From NCBI RefSeq assembly GCF_017745215.1, contig NZ_JAGHZV010000018.1:1-64000 (forward strand): a stretch of 64,000 bases of DNA, read 5' to 3'. Below the pieces are notes generated by a model. It made no database searches, was not told the DNA's origin, and worked only from the letters and a program-made list of their open reading frames with translations. The stretch's first letter is position 1. Each line of letters starts with the position of its first letter. Of this stretch, positions 54,946-62,640 are shown piece after piece. The position numbers and the translations under genes are program-made. The stretch is from Sphingomonas sp. GTDB lineage: Bacteria; Pseudomonadota; Alphaproteobacteria; Sphingomonadales; Sphingomonadaceae.

Positions 54946-55235
54946 GCGGGCTTTTTGAAGCCGGCGAAGTAAAGACCGGGTTACCCACGATCTCCGAATC
55001 ATCGCTAATGAAGCGTGAACCGTCCCCGGCAAAAGCAGCCGCGCGGGGAGCCGCCGTACCCGCGCCTCGATCCTCGCTGCCTGGAAAACGACCTTGAGCA
55101 AGACGCTCGAAAGCGCCGTACCCATTCGCCCGATCAGCGCCCCCCCGGACGCCCGCCGATCTTCAAACGCCACTGATTGTCCCGCGCCCCCTATGCCCCG
55201 GAGGATGCTAACGCGAACTCTGTTGCATGGTAAAG

Positions 55236-56117
55236 TCAGCCCGCGGCCGGAATCGCCTCCAGTTCGGATTTTAGCTTCTGGTTGTGGCGGAATTGCAAGA
55301 CTGCGAACAACAGGCTGATCAGCCCGAAGATCGCGAACTGCGCCGCGACCGCCCAATAGCGCCAGCGCAGCGAATCACCCGAGCTGAACAGCATATAGTT
55401 GTTCACCGCGACGTTGCTGCCGCTGTTGGCGTAGAGCTGGGCGATCTCGCGCGGGAGCGCCCGCGCGGCGAGCACCCCGGTCGCCTTCGACGGGACCGGC
55501 GCGCCGTTCGTGCCGGGTGAAGGCACTTCGACGAAATAGCGCAGCGTCTCTTCCTGGCCGCCGCGCGCAACGATCGGCGCGATGTAGATCTCGCGGTGCG
55601 CGACCAGGATCTCGTCCTTCAATCGCGCGGCGCGGGCATAGTCGATCACGCCGGTGATCACCGCCGGCCCCTCGACCGGAGTCGCGTTCTTGCCGACGTC
55701 GATCGTGTGCGTCGGCCCGTCGGTCGGGTGCTGGAACATCATCCCCAGCGTCACGACCGCACCGACCAGCCCGAACAGCGACAAAGCCGAGAAGAGCGCT
55801 GCGAGCCGCGCGTTCGACGCGACGATTCGCTCGCCGGCGAGCGCGATGCGCTTCCGGTAGAAGATCAGCCGGATCGCGAGGATCAGCAGGAGCAGCGGCA
55901 GCAGCGAGAGCAGCACCAGGATCATGTAGGTCAGCGTCGGGTAATAGATGCTGATCTGCATGAACTCGCGCTCGCCGAGCTGGCCCATGATCCCGGTATA
56001 GCGGATCGTGTGCCACAGAAAGTATCCGATGGACACGGCAAGCCACAGCGTGAAGACGACGGCGGCGATGACTGCCAGGACGGGCAGAGCGCTACGGGAG
56101 AAGCTTCTACCCGTCAT
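55236..56117 (-). CDS. Membrane protein of unknown function
   Basis: About 293 residues. Membrane helices: VLAVIAAVVFTLWLAVSIGYFLW, YMILVLLSLLPLLLLILAIRLIF, FSALSLFGLVGAVVTLGM and a C-terminal FAIFGLISLLFAVLQF, with a roughly 130-residue extracytoplasmic domain between the last two (IDYARAARLKDEILVAHREIYIAP). No family recognised. Start is uncertain: ATG 56117 or 56177, neither with a strong ribosome-binding site. Confidence 0.65.
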   Translation of the reverse strand: MTGRSFSRSALPVLAVIAAVVFTLWLAVSIGYFLWHTIRYTGIMGQLGEREFMQISIYYPTLTYMILVLLSLLPLLLLILAIRLIFYRKRIALAGERIVASNARLAALFSALSLFGLVGAVVTLGMMFQHPTDGPTHTIDVGKNATPVEGPAVITGVIDYARAARLKDEILVAHREIYIAPIVARGGQEETLRYFVEVPSPGTNGAPVPSKATGVLAARALPREIAQLYANSGSNVAVNNYMLFSSGDSLRWRYWAVAAQFAIFGLISLLFAVLQFRHNQKLKSELEAIPAAG

Positions 56118-56196
56118 TGAGCAATGGCCATGGTAGAGCCCCCCGGTAAGCACATCCGATATGGAACATACCGGCATTTGCTGAAAACGGCAATGT

Positions 56197-56257
56197 CGTT
56201 ACGCAAACGGTCTGCGGAAGCCGTTGCAAGCGGCTCAAAACCGGCCGTTTCGTAACG
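56197..56257. promoter_or_regulatory. Imperfect 13-14 bp inverted repeat with inner hairpin
   Basis: CGTTACGCAAACGG and CCGTTTCGTAACG are complementary with one extra base, and inside lies AGCCG ttgcaag CGGCT. It fills part of the 190-base gap between the membrane protein gene and the preceding small gene on the minus strand. It could be a terminator or a regulator site. Confidence 0.5.
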
Positions 56258-56309
56258 GGACGCACCCACCGGACCCGCGCCGCAGCAGCGCGAGCCTGCC
56301 ATCAACGCA

Positions 56310-56546
56310 TCAACGCTCGAGTGGTTTCAGCACGTACCAGACATAGACCAGGATCGCCGCGATGATCAGGTAGAAGAACAGCGCATAGCCGTGGTTGCCG
56401 ACATAGTTGGCGACCGCGCAGCCGATCGTCGGCGGGGCGTAGTAGATCATCTTGTCGCGCGGCTTTTCCTGCGCGGAACGCTGCAAGAACAGCACGATGA
56501 GCCCGGCGAAGACGGCCACGCTCAGCCAATCGTAGATCGTTTCCAT
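56310..56546 (-). CDS. Small membrane protein, XrtV sorting-system accessory-like
   Basis: 78 residues: METIYDWLSVAVFAGLIVLFLQRS, a short polar loop, APPTIGCAVANYVGNHGY, then a second membrane helix and VLKPLER. This pattern resembles the small proteins annotated as exosortase V sorting-system accessory proteins in sphingomonads; the match is from memory and no exosortase is in the window. GGAAAA precedes the ATG at 56546. It sits beside the polysaccharide genes, as exosortase systems often do. Confidence 0.55.
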   Translation of the reverse strand: METIYDWLSVAVFAGLIVLFLQRSAQEKPRDKMIYYAPPTIGCAVANYVGNHGYALFFYLIIAAILVYVWYVLKPLER

Positions 56547-56695
56547 GGTTTTCCAGATTGGCTTTTTGTTGCGGCCCCACCCAAGTGACCGGAGCATAAA
56601 GGAAGATTCCGGGGCTCACAAGCTGGCTGGGCGCCGAAGCGTTGTCCCATGGCGGGCGCGGCGGTGGTGGTGGGGGTGGGTGGCGGACGATCCAG

Positions 56696-56795
56696 GCGGC
56701 ACCGGCCGACTCGTCCAGCCGGTCGCCCGACGCCAATATTCTATGGGTGGCCGGGCGGGGAGCGGGCCGGTGCCGCCATGCGCCGCGAGGCGCAT
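56696..56795. repeat. Family A element, copy 3 (degenerate left arm) with hairpin
   Basis: The right half TATTCTATGGGTGGCCGGGCGGGGAGCGGGCCGGTGCCGCC matches copies 1 and 2; in the left half only GGCGGCACCGGCC (56696-56708) still pairs. A hairpin ATGCGCC gcga GGCGCAT (56778-56795) is attached, like the TGCGCC hairpin of copy 2. It lies just after the stop of the sugar transferase gene and may terminate it. Confidence 0.82.
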
Positions 56796-56807
56796 CGAAA
56801 GCCGCGC

Positions 56808-58208
56808 TCAGAATGCGTTCTTGTGGACCAGCACCCGGAAGGTCGCGAACAGGATCGCGATGTCGCGCTCGAGGCTCCAGTCGTTGAGGTATTCGAGGTC
56901 GGCCTGGAGGCGCTTGACCAGGTCGTCGCGATTGTTGGTCGCGCCGCGGAAGCCGCGAATCTGCGCGAGGCCGGTGATGCCGGGCTTGAGCGCGTGGCGG
57001 TGCCAGTAGCGCTGATCGACTTCCCAGAAGCGCTCGACCCCGGCGAGGCTGCCCAGCGCATGCGGGCGCGGGCCGACCAGGCTCATGCTGCCGTGGAGCA
57101 CGTTGAACAGCTGCGGCAGCTCGTCGATGCTCGTCTTGCGGATGAAGCGGCCGACGCGGGTGATCCGGTCGTCGTCGCGCTGGGTCGACTTGCTGCCCTC
57201 GGCGTCGCACAGCTCGTTGCGCATCGAGCGGAACTTGAGCACATCGAACAGCCGGTTGCCGCCGCCCATCCGCTTCTGGCGGAACAGCACAGGGCCGGGG
57301 CTCTCGAGCTTGATCGCGATCGCGACGATCGCGAACAGCGGCATCAGCGCGATGATCATCGGCACGGTGACCGCCAGGTCCATCGCGCGCTTGAGCGCAC
57401 GGTTGCGCACGTCGAGCGGCCCGGACGAGACGCGCAGCACGCACTGGCCGTTGTAGCGCGCGAGATAATAGGCGCCGACCTCGTCGAACTCGGGCGCCAT
57501 CACATGGCCGTTGACGTCGGTGCCCTTGAGCAGCAGCGACCAGAAGGCGCGATCGGCCGGCTGGCAGGCGACGATGACATTGTCCGCGCCCTGGACGATC
57601 ACGCCGAAGCGATCGAGCATCACCGGGTCGCGCAGGTCGGGGCGGATGCCGTATTCGGTCGCGTCGATGATCGGCGCGCCCTTGAACGAGGCGGGCGGCT
57701 CGACGCCGTCGACGATCATGATCTCGGTGCGCGGATTGTCGCCCACCGCGCGCTGCACGACGAACTTGAAGAGATAGCGCATGCCCGCGAGCAGTGCGCA
57801 GCCGATCGCGGTGCCGATGCCCAGGATCGCGCGCGACATGTCGGCCGCGACATGCGCGTAGAAGGCGACGAACAGCACGATCGAGGTCGCGACGACGAGC
57901 GCGACCAGCGCCTGCTTGATCCCGGTCTGGTAATCGACCAGCGCCTCGTAATCATAGGCGTAGCCGCTCATCGCGATGAACAGGTAGAGCGGGGTCACCA
58001 GCGCCGAGACGCCGAGCGGATCGGTGGTGACCGAATCGTCGACGCGGAAATTGCCGGCGATCCAGAAGGCCAGGAAGATGCACGCCAGGTCGAGCACGAC
58101 GAGCGCGGCATAGAGCTGGAAGCGGCGCGTGCGCTTGGAAACGATCCCACGCGCTTCGAGCGCCTGGGGCAGTCCGTCCGCCGCGTTGAACTTACCGAAC
58201 GAATTCAT
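56808..58208 (-). CDS. Exopolysaccharide polyprenyl glycosylphosphotransferase
   Basis: 466 residues. Four N-terminal membrane helices (LYAALVVLDLACIFLAFWIAG onward), a central soluble region, a further helix (LAVTVPMIIALMPLFAIVAIAIKLESPGPVLFRQKRMG) and the bacterial sugar transferase domain with FKFRSMRNELCDAEG, GRFIRKTSIDELPQLFNVLHGSMSLVGPRPHA and GITGLAQIRGFRG. It starts polysaccharide repeat units by moving a sugar phosphate, often glucose-1-phosphate, onto undecaprenyl phosphate. The ATG at 58208 is preferred to the TTG at 58220. Confidence 0.94.
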   Translation of the reverse strand: MNSFGKFNAADGLPQALEARGIVSKRTRRFQLYAALVVLDLACIFLAFWIAGNFRVDDSVTTDPLGVSALVTPLYLFIAMSGYAYDYEALVDYQTGIKQALVALVVATSIVLFVAFYAHVAADMSRAILGIGTAIGCALLAGMRYLFKFVVQRAVGDNPRTEIMIVDGVEPPASFKGAPIIDATEYGIRPDLRDPVMLDRFGVIVQGADNVIVACQPADRAFWSLLLKGTDVNGHVMAPEFDEVGAYYLARYNGQCVLRVSSGPLDVRNRALKRAMDLAVTVPMIIALMPLFAIVAIAIKLESPGPVLFRQKRMGGGNRLFDVLKFRSMRNELCDAEGSKSTQRDDDRITRVGRFIRKTSIDELPQLFNVLHGSMSLVGPRPHALGSLAGVERFWEVDQRYWHRHALKPGITGLAQIRGFRGATNNRDDLVKRLQADLEYLNDWSLERDIAILFATFRVLVHKNAF

Positions 58209-58401
58209 CCTTGCCCCCAAGGACGCCGCTAAAAGATGCCCAGACCCTCCCGGCCATGGACAGCGGCAGTCAACCGCGACTCGCAGGCTTAGAACACAAT
58301 TTCTACAGGATCGTTAATCCAGCCACAACCTTTATGTGGCGGTGCACCATGATCCGCGACGGGACAAATATTAAGCATCCGCCGTGGGTTGGAGCATTAA
58401 T

Positions 58402-58683
58402 TCAGATCAACCCGATGGCGATTGCCAGCCCAAACAGCGCAGCACCGAGCGCAGCATAGCCTGCAACAACCGAAATGGAGTGAATCGGATCGAAGCGCGG
58501 TGCCGGGTAGGCGATCGCCATCGCCTGCGCTTCGGGACGCGGCGTCTCGGCGAAGCGCGCATCGAGCAGCGCGATCAGGTCGCCGACCGGACCGCCGGCG
58601 CCGACCGCCGTAGAACTCGCTTCGCGCTCGGAGAGCACGGGCTCGGGCAGCTCGACCTGAATGCGCTTCTGCACTTGCATCAT
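58402..58683 (-). CDS. Small protein with one C-terminal membrane helix
   Basis: 93 residues, soluble N-terminal part (VQKRIQVELPEPVLSER) and a C-terminal hydrophobic helix (VVAGYAALGAALFGLAIAIGLI). GGGGTGAG precedes the ATG. Unknown function; it lies 193 bases upstream of the sugar transferase gene, same strand, so it may belong to the polysaccharide locus. Confidence 0.68.
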   Translation of the reverse strand: MMQVQKRIQVELPEPVLSEREASSTAVGAGGPVGDLIALLDARFAETPRPEAQAMAIAYPAPRFDPIHSISVVAGYAALGAALFGLAIAIGLI

Positions 58684-58923
58684 CTCACCCCGTCAGGCTG
58701 GCATTGGACTGACCTTCTAGGGCGCGATTCCTTTATATTTCCCTAGGGCGCCGATCCAAAAAGCCGGGCTTCTTCAACGCGCTGGCGTCTCGCCACGGCA
58801 CGCGCGGGGCGGGCGCGGCGATTTTATATGCACTGCACAATCGCAAAGCGCCTCGACTATGCTATGCGCGAGGGACAGGGCATGGGCGCGGCCGGGGCGC
58901 GCCAGCGGAGGGCAGAGACAGCG

Positions 58924-59922
58924 ATGCACGAGGCGGCCATACTCGTGGTGATCGTCAATTACCGGACGCCCGACCTCGCGGTCGACGCCGTCGCGTCGCT
59001 CGCCGACGAGGTCCGCGCGCGCGGCGACACGCAGGTCGTCGTGGTGGAGAACGGCTCGGGCGACGAGTCCGCCGCGGTGATCGCCGCCGCGATCGAGGCG
59101 CATGGCTTCGGCGACTGGTGCGCGCTGGTCGTCAGCGAGCGCAACGGCGGCTTCGCGGCGGGCAACAATGTCGGCATCCGCTGGTACCAGGACCGGCACG
59201 GCGGCGCGCTCCCCGCCCAAGTCTGGCTGGTCAATCCCGACACGCGCGCCGAGCCGGGCGCGCTCGGCGCCTTGGTCGACTTCATGGACGCGCACCCCCA
59301 GGTGGGCATCGCCGGCGGGCGCTGCCTCTGGGAGGACGGCAGCACGCGCTACACCGCCTTCCGCTTCCACTCGCCGCGCACCGAGCTGGTCTCGGCGGTC
59401 AATTTCGGGCCGGTCACCAAGCTGCTCGGCAAGGCCCAGGTCGCGCTGCCGATCCCCGAGGCGCCGCGTCGCGTCGACTGGGTCAGCGGCTCGAGCTTCA
59501 TGGTCCGCCGCGCGGTGATCGAAGCGATCGGCGGGATGGACGAAGGCTATTTCCTTTATTTCGAGGAAGCCGATTACTGCGCCCGCGCGCAGGACGCCGG
59601 CTTCGAGGTGTGGACGGTCCCGGCCAGCGTGATCACCCATCTCGGCGGCAAGTCGACCGGCGTCACCGGCGCCAGCCGCACGCTCAACCGCCGCCCGCGC
59701 TACTGGTTCGCCTCGCGCGCGCGCTTCTTCATCGCCCGCTACGGCCGCGCGCGGACGCACCTCGCCAACCTGCTGTGGATCATCGGCTATCCGCTGGGGA
59801 CGCTGATCGGCCGGGCGCGCGGGCGGCCGCGTGCCGACCCGCCGCGCTTCTGGCGCGACTTCATCACCAACTATTACGGCGCCGGCGGGCTGATGTACCG
59901 GCCTGCGGAGGGGGGCAAGTGA
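58924..59922 (+). CDS. Family 2 glycosyltransferase
   Basis: 332 residues. GT2 fold: N-terminal ILVVIVNYRTPDLAVDAVASL, nucleotide-binding VVVVENGSGDES, DxD-like VWLVNPDTRAEPG, and acceptor-side ASSFMVRRAVIEAIGGMDEGYFLYFEEADYCAR. The start at 58924 (MHEAAILVV) is chosen because the upstream 32 residues of the track ORF are not GT2-like. Probably adds a sugar, such as rhamnose, to the polysaccharide unit. Its stop overlaps the sulfotransferase start (GTGA). Confidence 0.92.
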   Translation: MHEAAILVVIVNYRTPDLAVDAVASLADEVRARGDTQVVVVENGSGDESAAVIAAAIEAHGFGDWCALVVSERNGGFAAGNNVGIRWYQDRHGGALPAQVWLVNPDTRAEPGALGALVDFMDAHPQVGIAGGRCLWEDGSTRYTAFRFHSPRTELVSAVNFGPVTKLLGKAQVALPIPEAPRRVDWVSGSSFMVRRAVIEAIGGMDEGYFLYFEEADYCARAQDAGFEVWTVPASVITHLGGKSTGVTGASRTLNRRPRYWFASRARFFIARYGRARTHLANLLWIIGYPLGTLIGRARGRPRADPPRFWRDFITNYYGAGGLMYRPAEGGK

Positions 59923-60794
59923 CCAGCGAGCGTTGGCCGGATTTCGTGATCATCGGCGCGATGAAATGCGCCACCAGCACGCTGCACGTCCAGCTTGCCG
60001 CGCAACCCGGCTTCTGGATGTCGAACCCCAAGGAGCCCAACTTCTTCAGCGATCCCGAGCAATGGGCGAAGGGGCTCGACTGGTACAAGGGCCTGTTCGC
60101 CGGGGCGGGCGCGGTCGACCTCTGTGGCGAATCGAGCACGCACTATACGAAACTGCCGGACCTGCCCGACGCGCTGCCGCGCGTTGCCGAGTATCTGCCC
60201 GACGCGCGCTTCATCTATGTGATGCGCCATCCGATCGACCGGCTGGTGTCGCACTTCATCCACGGCTGGTCGAAGCGCGACATGGATGGGCCGATCGAGG
60301 ATGCGGTGAAGCGCCATCCCGCGCTGGTCGACTATGGCCGCTATGCGATGCAGATCACGCCCTGGATCGAGCGCTTCGGGCAGGACAAGGTGCTGCCGGT
60401 GTTCTTCGAGCGGCTGACCGCGCATCCGCAGGCCGAGTTCGAGCGGATCTGCGCCTTCCTCGGCTATGCGGGCGCGCCCGTGTGGCGGCCCGACCTTCGC
60501 GACAATGTCTCCGAGCAGCGGATGCGCTCGAGCCCGCTGCGCGACGCGATCGTGAAGAACCCGCTCGCGACGTTCCTGCGCCGCACCTTCGTGCCGCAGG
60601 CGATGCGCGACAGGATCAAGTCGCAATGGCAGATGCGCGAGCGCCCCGAACTGAGCGCCGAAGCGCGCGCCGGCCTCGAGACGCTGTTCGATCCCGACCT
60701 GGCGCGGCTCGGCGCGATGCTCGGCACCCCGCTCAGCTGCGCGACCTTCAAGGAAACGGTCCGCGCCCGCTCGCTGGAGTGGGCGCGGAACTGA
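59919..60794 (+). CDS. Sulfotransferase-family protein (PAPS-dependent, putative)
   Basis: 291 residues. The 5'-phosphosulfate loop is FVIIGAMKCATSTLHVQL and the 3'-phosphate stretch is FIYVMRHPIDRLVSHF; a central His/Glu region and a C-terminal FERICAFLGYAGAPVW follow. Members move sulfate from PAPS onto carbohydrates or proteins. Starts at GTG 59919, which overlaps the stop of the GT2 gene, so the two are translationally coupled, suggesting sulfation of the exopolysaccharide. No PAPS-producing genes are in the window. Confidence 0.88.
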   Translation: MTSERWPDFVIIGAMKCATSTLHVQLAAQPGFWMSNPKEPNFFSDPEQWAKGLDWYKGLFAGAGAVDLCGESSTHYTKLPDLPDALPRVAEYLPDARFIYVMRHPIDRLVSHFIHGWSKRDMDGPIEDAVKRHPALVDYGRYAMQITPWIERFGQDKVLPVFFERLTAHPQAEFERICAFLGYAGAPVWRPDLRDNVSEQRMRSSPLRDAIVKNPLATFLRRTFVPQAMRDRIKSQWQMRERPELSAEARAGLETLFDPDLARLGAMLGTPLSCATFKETVRARSLEWARN

Positions 60795-60803
60795 GCGGAA
60801 GCC

Positions 60804-62336
60804 TCAAGCCGTACCCGTCGGCCGCCGCGCCATTACCAGCTGCCGCCTGGGGCGCGGCGCAGCCTTGGGCCTGGCGGTTGCCACCCGCTTCGATGCAGGG
60901 TCCGACACCCAGCGCGCGGCGGCGAGCACGAGCATCAGCAGCATCGGCATGCGATCGATGTAGCTCATGAAGGAGAGCTGGACGATCACGGCAATCAGCC
61001 CGGCCACCGCAAAGGCCCATAGCGACGGGTCCTCGGTCTTCTTGGGCCTCGACTTCAGCAGGTTCCGGATCACCGCGAGCAGCGCCGCCAGGATCACGCC
61101 CAGGCCTGCGATGCCCGAGACGAGGTAGATCAGCAGATAGGTGTTCACCAAGTCGATGAGGCCGCCGTTCTCCTCGATGTCGGACATGTCGTCGAGGTTC
61201 TTCTTCAGGCTCGCGCCAAACCAGCGGTGCTTCGCACCTTCCTCGAGCCCGCGCTTGAGCAGCACTTCGCGATAGTCGAGGTACTTCACGCCGCCGCGCG
61301 TCTCCCCCGCGTTCAAGCCGATGAACGAGCTGGCGAACAGCGATTGCGACGCCGCGACCACGGCCAGTCCGCCCATCAGTCCCACGCCGACCGCGACGAA
61401 GACCGCGATCTTCGCGCGGCGCTGCGCCACGAGCAGCACGAGCAGCCCGAGCACGATCGCGACGAGGTTGCCGCGCGACTGGCAGGCGAGCACGCCGACC
61501 ACCAGCGCGCCCATGATGCCCAGCCATACCAGCTCGGACTTGAACGCGCGCCGCGAGATCGCCGCGGCGAGGAAGGCGATGGTGAGGTAGCAGGCAAGCA
61601 TCAGCGGCCCGCTCATCGTCGTCGAGGCGCGGAGCATGCCGCCGCGGACCATGAGGTTGTGCGACTGCATCGACCCCATCATGATCTGCCGCTTCATCAG
61701 GTCGAACACCGCCCAGCCCGACTTGGCCTCATAGACCGCATAGACCGAGAGGATCACGCCCGAGACGACGAGCGCGGCGAGCACCATGCGGAAATCGACC
61801 GCGCGCATCAGATTCTTGCGCAGCACGAAATAGGAGAGGACGACGAGCAGCTCGCTCACGCCCGCTCGCAGGAACTCGCTGACCGGCAGGCCGCGATTCT
61901 CGCCGATCCAGAAGGGGATCAGCATCGAAAGCACCAGCAGATCCTCGGCGCGCGGCTTCCATCCCGGCCCGCGCGACGCTCGGTAGCGCACGAACATGCA
62001 GAGGATCATGCCGATGTTCAGCGCGTCGATCGTGTCGACCTTGAACAGATAGGAGCCGCCCGCGGTGATGTGCCATTGGAGCGGCGGCAGCAGCCCGACG
62101 AAGAGGACGTATCGGCACAGCGCATCGGTGACGTTGGTCACGCTCGCCACGAATACGATGATCACCGCGAAGAAGAACAGCGGTGGCATCGGCGTGAGCG
62201 CCGCCGTCGCGAGCAGCACGAGGTACGAGAGCGCGAAGATCGGCCCGATGTACTTCCTCAGCTCATTTCCGGAGAACAGGTAAAGCGGAATATAGGCGAT
62301 GAAGAACAGGATATAGATGAATATCAGTGGCTTGAT
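60804..62336 (-). CDS. O-antigen ligase / polysaccharide polymerase family membrane protein
   Basis: 510 residues if started at ATC 62336. About 12 membrane helices with a large periplasmic loop (KYLDYREVLLKRGLEEGAKHRWFG) holding the conserved residues of the Wzy_C/WaaL family. It would polymerise or ligate exopolysaccharide or O-antigen. The track start at 62219 (GTG) cuts off a hydrophobic segment (LIFIYILFFIAYIPLYLF); the frame stays open upstream and a GGAGG lies five bases before the ATC. A C-terminal basic tail (RPKAAPRPRRQLVMARRPTG) is present. Convergent with the sulfotransferase gene. Confidence 0.88.
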   Translation of the reverse strand: MKPLIFIYILFFIAYIPLYLFSGNELRKYIGPIFALSYLVLLATAALTPMPPLFFFAVIIVFVASVTNVTDALCRYVLFVGLLPPLQWHITAGGSYLFKVDTIDALNIGMILCMFVRYRASRGPGWKPRAEDLLVLSMLIPFWIGENRGLPVSEFLRAGVSELLVVLSYFVLRKNLMRAVDFRMVLAALVVSGVILSVYAVYEAKSGWAVFDLMKRQIMMGSMQSHNLMVRGGMLRASTTMSGPLMLACYLTIAFLAAAISRRAFKSELVWLGIMGALVVGVLACQSRGNLVAIVLGLLVLLVAQRRAKIAVFVAVGVGLMGGLAVVAASQSLFASSFIGLNAGETRGGVKYLDYREVLLKRGLEEGAKHRWFGASLKKNLDDMSDIEENGGLIDLVNTYLLIYLVSGIAGLGVILAALLAVIRNLLKSRPKKTEDPSLWAFAVAGLIAVIVQLSFMSYIDRMPMLLMLVLAAARWVSDPASKRVATARPKAAPRPRRQLVMARRPTGTA

Positions 62337-62544
62337 GATAGCCTCCGTCGGTACTTCACGACACGCCCTGCGCCCGGACCGTCACTTCCCGAACCGGCCG
62401 TGCGACGAGCACGGCCCTGCGGCGCGGGAAGGTGGGCAGCTCCGGTGCGCAATGTCCCCCTTGAGTCGAAGCGAACGCCTAAGTGTAGCGCGGCGCGGGG
62501 TCAACGCAATGCGCGGCCCGCTGCCCCATCTGCCCCGCGACGAG

Positions 62545-62571
62545 GCAGATTTTGCATCGCAGCAGATTTTG
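62545..62571. repeat. Direct repeat GCAGATTTTG, 17-base period
   Basis: GCAGATTTTG occurs at 62545 and 62562 in the 304-base region between the polymerase gene and the divergent beta-helix gene. Two half-sites spaced by 17 bases may be regulator binding sites. Otherwise this region shows no gene or known repeat. Confidence 0.35.
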
Positions 62572-62640
62572 ACGCATTGCTGACAAAGTATCGGCGCACA
62601 GCAATCTCGGTTGCCTCCGGCGCGTTTGGGTTTTCCGGCC

